A DNA stretch of 60,921 nt from Rhodospirillales bacterium (GCA_027315365.1 DAHUYF010000177.1:1-60921), one strand, 5' to 3'; shown: positions 8,859-18,038, counted from the stretch's first letter. Numbers and translations are program-made. The notes: a model not told the origin generated them from the sequence alone.

Positions 8859-9883
8859 CTGCGCCCGCCCACGGCACAGAGGCAGCGGCGGAACTCCGCC
8901 GGACAGAGCCGCGCGCCATCGGCCGGGCACGGCCCGCTGCGGGCGCTGCGCACCAGCTTGGCCAGCCCGCCGATGAAGGATGCCATCGTGCCCACCGTCG
9001 CGACCCGCTCATAGCGCGGCACCCCAGACTTTTCGGCAAGATGGCGGTACTCGATGTCGAGCTCGACCAGCGTCTCGGAATGTTCGGAAACGAACGCCAC
9101 CGGCACCACGATCAGCCCTACCCCCTCGCGCCCGGCGCGGCGGATCTCGTCATCGGTCGCCGGCCCGATCCAGGCCAGCGGACCGACCCGGCTTTGATAG
9201 CAAACGACGCTGTCGAGCCCGGGCCAAGCCAGCACGCGCTGCAGCGCCGCTACCGTCCGCTCGATCTGCCACTGATAGGGATCGCCGGCGGCGACAATCT
9301 TGCGCGGTAGCCCGTGAGCCGAGAACAGCACGCGCAGGCGCTTGCCGGCGGGCCAAGCCTCCAGCGTCGTCCGCGTCGCCTGCGCCAGCGCGGCGATGAA
9401 GCCGCTCTCCTCGGGATAGCAACACAAGGCCCGTACCGGCACAGCGAGGCCCACCGCCCGCGCCGCCTGCTGCCAGGCGGCCAGTGAGGATCCGGTGGTC
9501 GTCGTCGAGGCTTGTGGGTAAAGCGGCAGCAGCACGATTTCATCCGGCTGCCAGCCCTTCACCGCCGCCGCCGCCGCGCCGCTGAGCGGCGCCCAGTAGC
9601 GCATCGCGATGAAGACGCGGAAGCCCTCGCCCAGTGCCGCCGCCAGCGCCTGCGCCTGCGCCTCGGTATTGGCAAGCAGCGGCGAGAAGCCGCCGATGCG
9701 CTGATAGATCGCCTGCGCCAATGGCGCCCGGCGGCGGGAAATGAGCTTGGCGAGCAGCCAGCGCAGCGGCTGGGGCAGGGAAATGATGGCGCGATCGTTG
9801 AACAGGTTGAAGAGGAACGGCTCGACCGCATCCGGCCGGTCGGGACCGCCGAGATTGAACAGCACCACCGCGGTTCGCGTCAT
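8855..9883 (-). CDS. hemH: Ferrochelatase
   Basis: This is the final haem enzyme, inserting ferrous iron into protoporphyrin IX. At 342 residues it is normal length. Family signatures include LFNLGGPDRPDAVEPFLFNL at the N-terminus, the active-site histidine in LFSAHGLP, and VPVAFVSEHSETLVELD with the conserved His and Glu near the C-terminal third. The start overlaps the hemE stop (ATGA) and the stop overlaps the hemJ start, so the three genes are translationally coupled. Confidence 0.96.
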   Translation of the reverse strand: MTRTAVVLFNLGGPDRPDAVEPFLFNLFNDRAIISLPQPLRWLLAKLISRRRAPLAQAIYQRIGGFSPLLANTEAQAQALAAALGEGFRVFIAMRYWAPLSGAAAAAVKGWQPDEIVLLPLYPQASTTTTGSSLAAWQQAARAVGLAVPVRALCCYPEESGFIAALAQATRTTLEAWPAGKRLRVLFSAHGLPRKIVAAGDPYQWQIERTVAALQRVLAWPGLDSVVCYQSRVGPLAWIGPATDDEIRRAGREGVGLIVVPVAFVSEHSETLVELDIEYRHLAEKSGVPRYERVATVGTMASFIGGLAKLVRSARSGPCPADGARLCPAEFRRCLCAVGGRR

Positions 9884-10983
9884 GGCGTCTCCAGCGGCCG
9901 TCGTAGAGACGTCACCAGCTCGGCGACATGCTCGACCGGCGTTTCCGGCACGATGCCATGGCCGAGGTTGAAGATGAACGGCCCCTCGCCCAGCGCACGG
10001 CGCAGCACCGCGACCGCGCTCGCCATCGCCTCACCGCCGGCAACCAGCAGCAAGGGATCGAGATTGCCCTGCACCGGCCCGATCGACTGCAAGGTCTTGC
10101 GCGCGATCGAGGGCGGCACGGTACTGTCGAGACCGAGCGCGCTGACGCCGCTTTCGCTGAAATAAGCGCGATACATCAGCCCGGCACCACGGGGAAAACC
10201 GATGATCGGCAGGCCCGGACGGGTTTCCCTGAGCGCGGCGGTGATGCGCCGTGTCGGTGCAATCACCCAGCGACGGAACGCCGCTTCCGGCAGAACGCCC
10301 GCCCAGCTGTCGAAGAGCTGCACCACTTCGGCGCCGGCCGCGACCTGACCACGCAGGTAGGTGATCGTTGCGTCCGTCACCCGATCGATCAGCTCGCCAA
10401 ACCCGGCAGGATCGGTATAGGCCCAGCGTCTTACCATTGCGAAGTCGCGGCTGCCGCCACCTTCGACCATGTAGCTCGCCACTGTCCAGGGCGCACCGGC
10501 AAAACCGATCAGCGTCGTCTCTGCCGGCAGCAGCGTTGCAACACGCGCCACCGTTTCATAGACCGGTGTTACACGCGCTGCAAAGGCATCGAGCGACAGC
10601 TCCCGTACGCCGGCCGACGAGCGGATCGGCGCCAGCACCGGTCCTTCACCTTCGCGGAACTCCACCTTCTGGCCCAGGCCATGCGCCACCACCAGGATAT
10701 CCGAAAACAGGATCGCTGCATCCATGCCGAAGCGCCGCACCGGTTGCATCGTCGCCTCGCAGGCGAGCTCCGGCGTGAAGCAAAGGTCGAGAAAGCCCGG
10801 CACGCGCTGCCGCAGAGCACGGTACTCCGGCAGGTAGCGTCCCGCCTGTCGCATCAGCCAGACCGGCGGCAATGACAGCGTTTCGCCCGAGAGCGCCCGC
10901 AGCAGCAGCTTTGCCGGCACTTCCGGCGTCGCGGCCGGATCGCCCGACATTACCGTTGCTCTGCCTTCGCCCAGGTTTCCCAT
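9880..10983 (-). CDS. hemE: Uroporphyrinogen decarboxylase
   Basis: This enzyme removes four acetate carboxyls from uroporphyrinogen III to give coproporphyrinogen III. The 367-residue protein carries the substrate-binding loop PPVWLMRQAGRYLPEYR at about 39-55 and the later GFAGAPWTVASYMVEGGGS and FNLGHGIVPETP blocks. AGGAGG lies 11 bases before the ATG at 10983, which supports this start; a second ATG 11 codons in would also give a complete enzyme. It is the first gene of the leftward hemEHJ unit. Confidence 0.96.
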   Translation of the reverse strand: MGNLGEGRATVMSGDPAATPEVPAKLLLRALSGETLSLPPVWLMRQAGRYLPEYRALRQRVPGFLDLCFTPELACEATMQPVRRFGMDAAILFSDILVVAHGLGQKVEFREGEGPVLAPIRSSAGVRELSLDAFAARVTPVYETVARVATLLPAETTLIGFAGAPWTVASYMVEGGGSRDFAMVRRWAYTDPAGFGELIDRVTDATITYLRGQVAAGAEVVQLFDSWAGVLPEAAFRRWVIAPTRRITAALRETRPGLPIIGFPRGAGLMYRAYFSESGVSALGLDSTVPPSIARKTLQSIGPVQGNLDPLLLVAGGEAMASAVAVLRRALGEGPFIFNLGHGIVPETPVEHVAELVTSLRRPLETP

Positions 10984-11378
10984 CGCGTCTCTCTACCTCC
11001 TCTCTTTTTAAATCTAAGGTAGTGGTAGGCAGTTGTCGGCGGGAAAACGGGGATTGATTGTTGCCAACCGCTGATCCCGAATCCGGCGGCTTCCGCCTGA
11101 AAGCAGCGTCGAGACAGTGTATAAGACGGGATGAGAGCCTACCAAGGCGGATTTGACAGCCTGTTGCACGCCACGGAGAAGAGGGTGAAAGCTGGGGATG
11201 ACATGGACGTGCGAGGTGGTTGTCCCGGACTCGCAGAGGGTGCAGCCGTCTTATCCAAAGGCGGACGATATGGCTGCTCTGCCGAGGCCGAGCGGGGATT
11301 GAATCGAGCGATGTCGGTCAGCGGGGGATATGTGCGGAGTTTGCCCTCTCTTCTCCACATCACGATGGGGACAAGCTG
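10984..11378. other. Divergent intergenic region between hemE and ppsR
   Basis: About 395 bases separate the two divergent operons and must hold both promoters. It includes an AT-rich patch (about 11004-11025) near hemE and a TATAAG at about 11120. Small open frames across 11131-11382 lack family resemblance and a good start context, so I do not call a gene. I see no clear operator. Confidence 0.5.
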
Positions 11379-12197
11379 GTGACCCGGTTTCATCTTCATT
11401 TGGTTTCCGATGCCACCGGAGATACCGTGCATTCGGTTGCGCGCGCCTGCTTGGTGCAATTCGAGGGCGTGGAGGCGATCGAGCACATCTGGTCGATGGT
11501 GCGGACCAAGAGCCAGATCGAGCGGGTGATTGCCGGCGTCCAGGCCAATCCCGGCGTGGTGCTCTACACCCTGGTCAACGAGACGCTGCGCTCGCCCCTG
11601 CTCGATGGCTGCCGCAAGCTGCAGGTGCCGGCCATCCCGGTGCTCGACCCCGTTATCGGAGCGCTCGCCACCTTCCTCGGCCGCCAGAGCCGCGGCCTGC
11701 CGGGGCAGCAACACCTGCTCGACACCGAGTATTTTCAGCGCATCGACGCCATGACCTTCGCGCTCAACCACGATGACGGGCAATCGGCCTGGGGCCTCGA
11801 CGAAGCCGATGTCGTGCTGGTCGGAGTGTCGCGGACCTCGAAAACGCCGACTTGCCTCTATCTTGCCAATCGTGGCATCAAGGCGGCGAATGTGCCGATC
11901 GTGCCCAACATGGCCCTGCCGCCGGAAGTCTTCGCCGCGACCCGGCCGCTGATCGTCGGCCTTACCAACGATCCCGAGCGTCTAATCCAGGTGCGGCGCA
12001 ATCGCCTGACCATGCTGCACCAGGATGACCGCACCGATTACACCGACATCGACGCGGTACGTCTCGAGGTGACGGCGGCACGGCGGCTCTTTGCCGAGCA
12101 TCACTGGCCGGTGATCGACGTCACGCGCCGATCCATCGAGGAAACCGCCGCGGCGATCCTCAAGCTGATCGCCCGGCGGCATGGGCAGGACATGTGA
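11379..12197 (+). CDS. ppsR: Pyruvate phosphate dikinase/PEP synthase regulatory protein
   Basis: This is a bifunctional ADP-dependent serine/threonine kinase and Pi-dependent phosphorylase (DUF299 family) that switches PEP synthase or pyruvate phosphate dikinase off and on. The nucleotide-binding motif GVSRTSKTPTCLYLANRG is clear. The family start (FHLHLVSDATGDTVHSVAR) begins just after a GTG at 11379, so I use that start, giving 272 residues; the open frame upstream adds no conserved sequence. The target dikinase gene is not in this window. The stop overlaps maf as GTGA. Confidence 0.93.
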   Translation: MTRFHLHLVSDATGDTVHSVARACLVQFEGVEAIEHIWSMVRTKSQIERVIAGVQANPGVVLYTLVNETLRSPLLDGCRKLQVPAIPVLDPVIGALATFLGRQSRGLPGQQHLLDTEYFQRIDAMTFALNHDDGQSAWGLDEADVVLVGVSRTSKTPTCLYLANRGIKAANVPIVPNMALPPEVFAATRPLIVGLTNDPERLIQVRRNRLTMLHQDDRTDYTDIDAVRLEVTAARRLFAEHHWPVIDVTRRSIEETAAAILKLIARRHGQDM

Positions 12198-12790
12198 GCC
12201 CGCTCGTCCTCGCCTCCGCCAGTCGCAGTCGCGCCCTGCTGCTGGAGCGCGCCGGTCTTGCCATTCTTTGCGATCCCGCCGGCCTCGACGAAGCCGCGAT
12301 CAAGGTCGCCTTTCGCCGCGCTGGGCGCGACGCCGCGGGCTGCGCCATGGCGCTGGCCGAGGCCAAGGCGTCGCACGTGGCACCGCGCCATCCCGGAGCA
12401 CTGGTGATCGGTGCCGATCAGTTGCTGGTCTGCGGCGACGCCTGGCTCGACAAGCCCGAGGATATCACCGCGGCGCGGCGCCAGCTGCAAGACCTGCGCG
12501 GCCGCCGGCACGAACTCGTCACCGCGATCGCGCTCTACCGCGGCGACACGCCGCTGTGGCGGCACGTCGAACGTCCGATGCTGGCGATGCGCAATTTCTC
12601 TGACGCCTTCCTCGAGACCTACCTCGCCGCTGCCGGGCCTGACGTGCTGGGCGCCGTCGGCGCCTATCAGCTCGAAGCGCTGGGCGTGCAGCTCTTCGCC
12701 AGCATCGAAGGTGATTACTTCTCGATCCTGGGCTTGCCGCTGCTACCGCTGCTCGATCATCTGCGCCGCGCCGGCGCGCTTGCGGCATGA
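12194..12790 (+). CDS. maf: Maf family nucleoside triphosphate pyrophosphatase
   Basis: Maf proteins hydrolyse non-canonical or excess nucleotides such as dTTP, UTP or m7GTP to monophosphates. The 198-residue product has the N-terminal LASASRSRALLLERAG signature, the catalytic Asp in IGADQLLVCG and the basic KPED segment. Which Maf subtype it is cannot be told by eye. The GTG start overlaps the ppsR stop and the stop overlaps aroE, continuing a chain of four-base overlaps. Confidence 0.93.
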   Translation: MSPLVLASASRSRALLLERAGLAILCDPAGLDEAAIKVAFRRAGRDAAGCAMALAEAKASHVAPRHPGALVIGADQLLVCGDAWLDKPEDITAARRQLQDLRGRRHELVTAIALYRGDTPLWRHVERPMLAMRNFSDAFLETYLAAAGPDVLGAVGAYQLEALGVQLFASIEGDYFSILGLPLLPLLDHLRRAGALAA

Positions 12791-13620
12791 AGCGGGCCGG
12801 GGTCATGGGCTGGCCGGTGGCGCAGTCGCGCTCGCCGGTGCTGCACGGCTTCTGGCTGACGCAGTACCAGATCGAGGGCAGCTATGACAGACTGCCGGTG
12901 CCGCCCGACGCGCTCGAGCGCGCGCTGCGCGCCCTCCCCGGGCGGGGCTTTGCCGGCTGCAATCTCACCATCCCTCACAAGGAGCACGCGCTGACACTGC
13001 TCGACCGTCTGGATGGCGCGGCACGGCGCATCGGCGCGGTCAATACGGTGGTCGTCGCGGCAGACGGCACGCTCGAAGGACACAACACCGATGCCTTCGG
13101 CTTTCATGCCAGCCTCGCAGCAGCCGTGCCCGGCTGGGATGCGGCGAGCGGCCCTGCCGTCGTGCTCGGCGCCGGCGGCGCCGCGCGCGCCGTGACGGCG
13201 GCGCTGCTCGACTACCGGGTGCCGGAAATCCGCTTGATCAACCGCCATCGTCCGCGTGCCGAGGCCCTGGCGGCGGCGCTCGGCGGACCGGTCGAGGTGG
13301 TCGACTGGGTGCAGCGCGCCGCCGCGCTGGCCGGTGCCGCGCTGCTGGTCAACACTACCAGCCTCGGCATGACCGGCCAGCCGCCACTCGACATCGCCCT
13401 CGACGATCTGCCGCGCGCGGCGCTGGTCAACGACATCGTCTACGTGCCGCTGGAAACGCCGCTGCTCACGGCGGCGCGGGCGCGCGGCAATCCGGTAGTG
13501 GACGGGCTCGGCATGCTGCTGCACCAGGCACGTCCGGGCTTTGCCGCCTGGTTCGGCGTCGAGCCGGAGGTGACGCCGGCACTGCGCGCCTGCGTCCTCG
13601 CCAGCCTGGAGGCGGGATGA
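12787..13620 (+). CDS. aroE: Shikimate dehydrogenase
   Basis: This enzyme reduces 3-dehydroshikimate to shikimate with NADPH in aromatic amino acid synthesis. In the 277-residue protein the shikimate-binding SxS lies in AQSRSPVLHG (about 12-20), the catalytic Lys65 in TIPHKEHAL and Asp102 in HNTDAFGF. The NADP site is VLGAGGAARAV at about 126-136. The length is standard. The ATGA overlaps at both ends couple it to maf and coaE. Confidence 0.96.
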   Translation: MKRAGVMGWPVAQSRSPVLHGFWLTQYQIEGSYDRLPVPPDALERALRALPGRGFAGCNLTIPHKEHALTLLDRLDGAARRIGAVNTVVVAADGTLEGHNTDAFGFHASLAAAVPGWDAASGPAVVLGAGGAARAVTAALLDYRVPEIRLINRHRPRAEALAAALGGPVEVVDWVQRAAALAGAALLVNTTSLGMTGQPPLDIALDDLPRAALVNDIVYVPLETPLLTAARARGNPVVDGLGMLLHQARPGFAAWFGVEPEVTPALRACVLASLEAG

Positions 13621-14243
13621 TCGTGCTCGGCCTCACCGGCTCGGTCGGCATGGGCAAGAGTACCGCTGCCGCCATGCTCCGCAGGCTAGGCCTCCGCGTT
13701 CACGACAGCGATGCCGCGGTGCATCGCCTGCTGGCGCCCGGGGGCGCGGCGGTGGCGGCCGTCGAGGCGGCCTTTCCCGGCGTGCGCCGGCCGGATGGCG
13801 GCGTCGATCGGCCGGTGCTCGGCGCCCGCGTCTTTGCCGATCCCACCGCGCTCAAGCGGCTGGAACGCATCCTCCACCCGCTGGTGCGGGCGAGCCAGCA
13901 GCGCTTTCTCGTGCGCGCCCGTTCGCGCCGCCTGGCACTGGTCGTGCTCGACATACCGCTGCTGTTCGAGACCGGCGGCGACCGGCGCTGCGACAAGGTG
14001 GCCGTCGTCTCCGCGCCCGCCTTCCTCCAGCGCGCGCGCGTCATGGCGCGCCCCGGCATGACCGCCTCTCGCCTCGCCGCCATCCTGGCGCAGCAGATGC
14101 CCGACGTGCAAAAGCGTCGGCGCGCCGATTACGTCGTGCCCAGCGGTCTCGGCCGCGCCGTGACTTTCCGCCGCCTCGCACGGGTCGTGCAGGCGTTGAC
14201 GGCAGAGCACGGCGCCAAGCCTTGCCCGGCCCCTGCCGCCTGA
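13617..14243 (+). CDS. coaE: Dephospho-CoA kinase
   Basis: This kinase catalyses the last step of coenzyme A synthesis, phosphorylating the 3'-hydroxyl of dephospho-CoA. The P-loop GLTGSVGMGKST is at about residues 5-16, followed by the DSDAAVH acceptor region and the LIDIPLLFE-like block (VVLDIPLLFETGGD). At 208 residues it is full length. Its start overlaps the aroE stop (ATGA), and dnaQ follows after 14 bases. Confidence 0.95.
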   Translation: MIVLGLTGSVGMGKSTAAAMLRRLGLRVHDSDAAVHRLLAPGGAAVAAVEAAFPGVRRPDGGVDRPVLGARVFADPTALKRLERILHPLVRASQQRFLVRARSRRLALVVLDIPLLFETGGDRRCDKVAVVSAPAFLQRARVMARPGMTASRLAAILAQQMPDVQKRRRADYVVPSGLGRAVTFRRLARVVQALTAEHGAKPCPAPAA

Positions 14244-14257
14244 GGCACACTGACGCC

Positions 14258-14959
14258 ATGCGCGAGATCGTGCTCGACACTGAAACCACCGGCCTCGACC
14301 CGGCCGACGGCCACCGCCTCATCGAGCTGGCCTGCGTCGAGCTGTTCAACCATGTGCCGACCGGGCGGGTCTTCCACCGCTACGTCAATCCCGAGCGCGA
14401 TATCCCGGCCGAGGCGACCGCAGTGCACGGCATCACCGCCGATATGCTGGCGCCGCATCCGGTATTCGCGGTCATCGCCGACGAGTTCCTGGCCTTCATC
14501 GGCGCCGATCGTCTGGTCATCCACAATGCCGAGTTCGATCTGCGCTTCCTCAATGCCGAGCTGAAGCGCCTCGGCCGGCCGGCGCTCGGCTGCGAGGTCG
14601 AAGACACGCTGTCGCTGGCGCGCCGGCGCTATCCCGGCGCGCCGGCGAGTCTCGATGCGCTCTGCCGCCGCTTCGCGATCGATCTCAGCGCCCGCACCAA
14701 GCATGGGGCGCGGCTCGACTGCGAGCTGCTGGCCGCGGTCTATCTCGAGCTTATCGGCGGCCGCCAGCCCGGCCTCGACCTCGCCGCCGCCGCCGGCAGC
14801 GGCGGTGCGTTCAGCGCGCTGCCGCGACCCGCCCGCCCGCCTCGTCCGCACGCGCCAAGCGCCGAGGAGCTTGCGGCGCATGCCGCGCTGCTGGCAAAGC
14901 TCAGGAATCCGCTGTGGAACCCGGCAGAGCAGGACGAGGGTTCGCCGCGTCTCGGCTGA
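14258..14959 (+). CDS. dnaQ: DNA polymerase III epsilon subunit
   Basis: This is the 3'-5' proofreading exonuclease of the replicative polymerase. Starting at the ATG at 14258 gives 233 residues. Exo I is VLDTETTGL with Asp7 and Glu9, Exo II is IHNAEFDLRFL, and Exo III is KHGARLDCELLA with the conserved His and Asp. The C-terminal 50 residues contain a Pro-rich linker (RPARPPRPHAPS) and the short helix that in this family binds the polymerase alpha subunit. It is the last gene of the ppsR-maf-aroE-coaE-dnaQ unit. Confidence 0.95.
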   Translation: MREIVLDTETTGLDPADGHRLIELACVELFNHVPTGRVFHRYVNPERDIPAEATAVHGITADMLAPHPVFAVIADEFLAFIGADRLVIHNAEFDLRFLNAELKRLGRPALGCEVEDTLSLARRRYPGAPASLDALCRRFAIDLSARTKHGARLDCELLAAVYLELIGGRQPGLDLAAAAGSGGAFSALPRPARPPRPHAPSAEELAAHAALLAKLRNPLWNPAEQDEGSPRLG

Positions 14960-14972
14960 AATCGGGACAACC

Positions 14973-14992
14973 GCCCGCGCAATGCGGGCTTT
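14973..14992 (+). terminator. Intrinsic terminator after dnaQ
   Basis: GCCCGC (14973-14978) and GCGGGC (14984-14989) form a 6-bp stem followed by TTT. A second hairpin, GCGGTTGC/GCAACCGC (14994-15013, loop TGAC), follows at once and could act for the converging secB. Confidence 0.6.
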
Positions 14993-15037
14993 CGCGGTTG
15001 CTGACGCAACCGCCGGCGACGACGCGGTGCGCCGCGC

Positions 15038-15529
15038 CTAAGCGGTTGCGATCGGGCCCGCCGACTGGGCCGATTGTTGCCGGCGCAACAGCTCGGCGAA
15101 GTCGACCGGATGCAGCAGCAGCGGCGGGAAGCCACCCTCGCGCGTGGCGGCTGCGATCACGCTGCGCGCAAAGGGAAAGAGCAGGCGCGGCGTTTCCACC
15201 AGCAGCACCGTCGGCAGCATCGTCTGCGACGTGTTGCGCACGGTTACCACCGCGGCATAGGCCAGCTCGGCGACAAATACCGCTTCGCCGCCGGCGGTGG
15301 CATTGGCGCTGACGGTGAGCACGACTTCGTAGATGTCCTGGCCCAGCGCCTGCGCCTTGACGTCGACGCCGAGCTGCACTTCAGGTGCGTCCTTCTGCTG
15401 CATCAGGCTGTGCGGTGCGCGCGGGTTTTCGAAGGAGAAGTCCTTGATGTATTGCGCATTGACGATGAGCTGCTGCGCGCTCGCGCCGTTAGTGCCCGGC
15501 ATCGCCGCGCCGCCGATCTGATCCGTCAT
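15038..15529 (-). CDS. secB: Protein-export chaperone SecB
   Basis: SecB keeps precursor proteins unfolded and hands them to SecA. The 163-residue product shows the family core YIKDFSFENPRAPHSL near the N-terminus, YEVVLTVSANA in the middle, and the conserved LLFPFARSVIAAATREGGFPPLLLHPVDF block. It converges on dnaQ, with two hairpins between them. This dnaQ/secB/Tim44-like order is shared by many alphaproteobacteria. Confidence 0.96.
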   Translation of the reverse strand: MTDQIGGAAMPGTNGASAQQLIVNAQYIKDFSFENPRAPHSLMQQKDAPEVQLGVDVKAQALGQDIYEVVLTVSANATAGGEAVFVAELAYAAVVTVRNTSQTMLPTVLLVETPRLLFPFARSVIAAATREGGFPPLLLHPVDFAELLRRQQSAQSAGPIATA

Positions 15530-15686
15530 GAACGACTCTCCCTGCCCGACCGACGCTGGCTAGCACGGATGGTCAGGGCGCACAACCCTGCCCGGCGCAG
15601 CCGCGCGATGACCAAACCATGACGCCCGCGGATTATTCGTTTGTTAACCCTTCACGCCCAAGCATGACGGTCCGGCGAGGTCGCGG

Positions 15687-16187
15687 ATGTCGTTCGAAGC
15701 CCAGCTCGATGATCCCCTGCTGCGCGAGATCTACGCCTATTGGCGCTGGAAGCGCGCGGCCCGCCGCATGCCGTCGCGGCGCCAGATCGATCCCTGCGAG
15801 ATACCGCGCCTGTTGCCGCACCTGGTCATCAGCGAGGCGGTCGATGGCGGACGATGTTTCCGCTATCGCCTCGTCGGCACCGCCGTTGCCCGCACCATTG
15901 GCTTCGATCCCACCGGACGCAGCGTCGACGATGTCGCGAGTGGCAGCTACGGCGCCTATATCAACGGGTTGCACCACCGCAGCTGCGAAGAGCGCGTTCC
16001 GATCTTCGCCGCCAGCCCTTTCATCGGCGCCGCACGCGGCCGACAGTATTTCGCCCGGCGCCTGGCGCTGCCGCTCTCGGAGGATGACGATGCGGTCAAC
16101 CAGATCCTGTCGATGGTGATCTTCTGTTTCGCCGACCGGCCGTCGCTCACCGTGCTCGACCGCCCGGTGGCCGACGCGGCGGACTGA
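15687..16187 (+). CDS. PAS-domain protein (PAS_5/DUF1971-like sensory module)
   Basis: This 166-residue cytosolic protein resembles the PAS_5 family common in Rhodospirillales. The start LREIYAYWRWKRAARRMPSRRQIDP leads into a PAS fold with FRYRLVGTAVARTIGFDPTGRSVDD and a later LPLSEDDDAVNQILSMVIF. No output domain follows. Ligand and partner are unknown. A related protein lies at 23567-24157. The ATG is chosen because the conserved segment starts at once; an alternative overlapping frame has no conserved sequence. Confidence 0.75.
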   Translation: MSFEAQLDDPLLREIYAYWRWKRAARRMPSRRQIDPCEIPRLLPHLVISEAVDGGRCFRYRLVGTAVARTIGFDPTGRSVDDVASGSYGAYINGLHHRSCEERVPIFAASPFIGAARGRQYFARRLALPLSEDDDAVNQILSMVIFCFADRPSLTVLDRPVADAAD

Positions 16188-16258
16188 CCGGCGCTTGCCC
16201 TTTGTCCGCTGCGGCCTTATGTACCGGGAAGGCACGGCTCTGAGCTTGGTTGAGGTCG

Positions 16259-16915
16259 ATGGGCGACGGCTACCAATATCTCGATATCGTCGTGTTCGCG
16301 GTGATCGCGGGCCTGCTGGTGCTGCGTCTGCGCAGCGTTCTCGGCCGGCGGACCGGCAACGAGCGGCGCCGCGATCCCTTCACTCCGCCCGCGCCCGGCC
16401 CGACACCTGAGAAGGTGGTGACGCTGTCGCCGCCGCGCGACCGCGTGCCGCCGCCGGGCGCTGCGGCGCCCGGCAGCGGCATCGTCGCGCTCAAGGCGGC
16501 GGATAAGAGCTTCGACGAGGCGTCCTTCCTGGCTGGTGCGCGCGCCGCTTTCGAGATCATCGTCAATGCCTTCGCCAAGGGCGATACTGCAACGCTGCAG
16601 CCGCTGCTCAGCGAGCAGGTCTTTGCCTCCTTCAACGATGCCATCCGCGCCCGTGCGGTGCAGCACGAGACGCTCGAGACCACGCTCGCAAGCATCAAGG
16701 CGCTGGAAATCGCCGCGGCGGGGATCGAGCGCGATAGCGCTCATGTCACGGTGAAATTCATCTCCGATCAGATCAACGTGACGCGCGCCGCCGACGGCTC
16801 GGTGGTGGAAGGCAATCCCGATCAGGTCGACGAGAAGACCGATCTCTGGACCTTCGTCCGGCCGCTACGCTCGCGCGATCCGAATTGGACGCTCGTTGCC
16901 ACGCAAAGTCCCTAG
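16259..16915 (+). CDS. Tim44-like membrane-associated protein
   Basis: The 218-residue protein starts with one membrane helix (YLDIVVFAVIAGLLVLRLRSVLG), then a basic, Pro-rich linker, then a Tim44-like domain (about 80-218: FLAGARAAFEIIVNAFAKGD, LKALEIAAAGIERDSAHVTVKFIS, WTFVRPLRSRDPNWTLVAT). In alphaproteobacteria this gene, often called timA, sits between secB and mltA, as here. The mitochondrial relative anchors the import motor; the bacterial role is not settled. The mltA start lies inside its 3' end. Confidence 0.85.
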   Translation: MGDGYQYLDIVVFAVIAGLLVLRLRSVLGRRTGNERRRDPFTPPAPGPTPEKVVTLSPPRDRVPPPGAAAPGSGIVALKAADKSFDEASFLAGARAAFEIIVNAFAKGDTATLQPLLSEQVFASFNDAIRARAVQHETLETTLASIKALEIAAAGIERDSAHVTVKFISDQINVTRAADGSVVEGNPDQVDEKTDLWTFVRPLRSRDPNWTLVATQSP

Positions 16916-18038
16916 AGCTGCCGCTGCCGCGGCGCTTTTTCTCGCGCTTTTCGCCTGCACGCCGCGGCCGCCGCCACCCGATCGCCTGACCCTGCAGCCG
17001 GCGGCCTTCGATGATCTCGCGCAATGGCCGGAGGACGGGCACGCCGCCGCGCTCGCCGCCTTTGCCCGCTCCTGCGCTGTGCTTGCGAAAGCGCCGCCCG
17101 CGGCGCCGGTCGGCATCGTGGGCAGCGCGGCCGACTGGCAGGCGGCGTGCGCCGCGCTGCCACGCGCGGCGGACGATGCCGCCGCACGGCGTTTCTTCGA
17201 GGCCTGGTTCCGTCCCTGGCAGGCAGGCAACAATGGCGTCGCCGAGGGCCTTTTCACCGGCTATTACGAGCTCGAGCTCGACGGCGCGCGCCAGCCCGGG
17301 GGCGGCTTTACCGTACCGCTGCTGCGTCGACCGCCCGATCTCGTCATGGTCGAGCTCGGCCTCTTCCGCCCCGCCTGGCGCGGCGACCGCATCGCCGGCC
17401 GCGTCGTCGAAGGCCGGCTGAAGCCCTACAGCAGCCGCACTCAGATCGAGAGCGGTGCTCTCGACCGCTATCACCTGGCGTTCCTCTGGGTCGACGATCC
17501 CGTCGCCGCCTTCTTCCTGCAGATCCAGGGCTCCGGCCGCGTGCGGCTGCGTGACGGCAGCGTCGTGCGGGTCGGCTATGACGGCCAGAACGGCTGGCCT
17601 TACGTGGCGATCGGCAAGCTGCTGGTGGCACGCGGCGTGCTCGCCCGGGACGCGGTGTCGATGCAGTCGATCCGTGCCTGGCTCGAGGCGCATCCCGACG
17701 ATGGCAAGGCGCTGATGGCGGAGAACCCGTCCTATGTCTTTTTTCGCGAACGCGCGGGCGACGGGCCGCTCGGCAGCGAAGGCGTAGTGCTGACGCCCGG
17801 CCGCAGCCTCGCCATCGACCCGCGCTTCGTGCCGCTGGGCGTGCCGATCTTCGTCGACGCCGGCGAGGGCCTGCGGCGGCTGATGGTGGCGCAGGACACC
17901 GGCGGCGCCATTCGCGGGCCGGTGCGCGGTGACGTCTTCTGGGGCGCGGGCGCCGAAGCCGAGAGCCGCGCCGGCACGATGCGCCAGCGCGGCAGCTACT
18001 ATCTGCTGCTGCCCAAGGGCGTGACACCTGCGTCGTGA
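16896..18038 (+). CDS. mltA: Membrane-bound lytic murein transglycosylase A
   Basis: MltA cleaves peptidoglycan between MurNAc and GlcNAc, forming 1,6-anhydro ends. The 380-residue protein has a lipoprotein signal ending in LFAC (Cys21), so it should be lipid-anchored in the periplasm. The MltA domain shows FTGYYELELDG, the core FFLQIQGSGRVRL and the C-terminal 3D domain with the catalytic Asp in AQDTGGAIRG. The start is a TTG at 16896 overlapping the upstream gene by 20 bases. In relatives mltA is usually followed by smr; here 4.6 kb intervene. Confidence 0.93.
   Translation: MPRKVPRAAAAAALFLALFACTPRPPPPDRLTLQPAAFDDLAQWPEDGHAAALAAFARSCAVLAKAPPAAPVGIVGSAADWQAACAALPRAADDAAARRFFEAWFRPWQAGNNGVAEGLFTGYYELELDGARQPGGGFTVPLLRRPPDLVMVELGLFRPAWRGDRIAGRVVEGRLKPYSSRTQIESGALDRYHLAFLWVDDPVAAFFLQIQGSGRVRLRDGSVVRVGYDGQNGWPYVAIGKLLVARGVLARDAVSMQSIRAWLEAHPDDGKALMAENPSYVFFRERAGDGPLGSEGVVLTPGRSLAIDPRFVPLGVPIFVDAGEGLRRLMVAQDTGGAIRGPVRGDVFWGAGAEAESRAGTMRQRGSYYLLLPKGVTPAS

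Noticed and set aside
11131-11382. Small open frame in the hemE-ppsR gap
   Set aside because: No conserved sequence, no good ribosome site, and it ends where ppsR begins in another frame.
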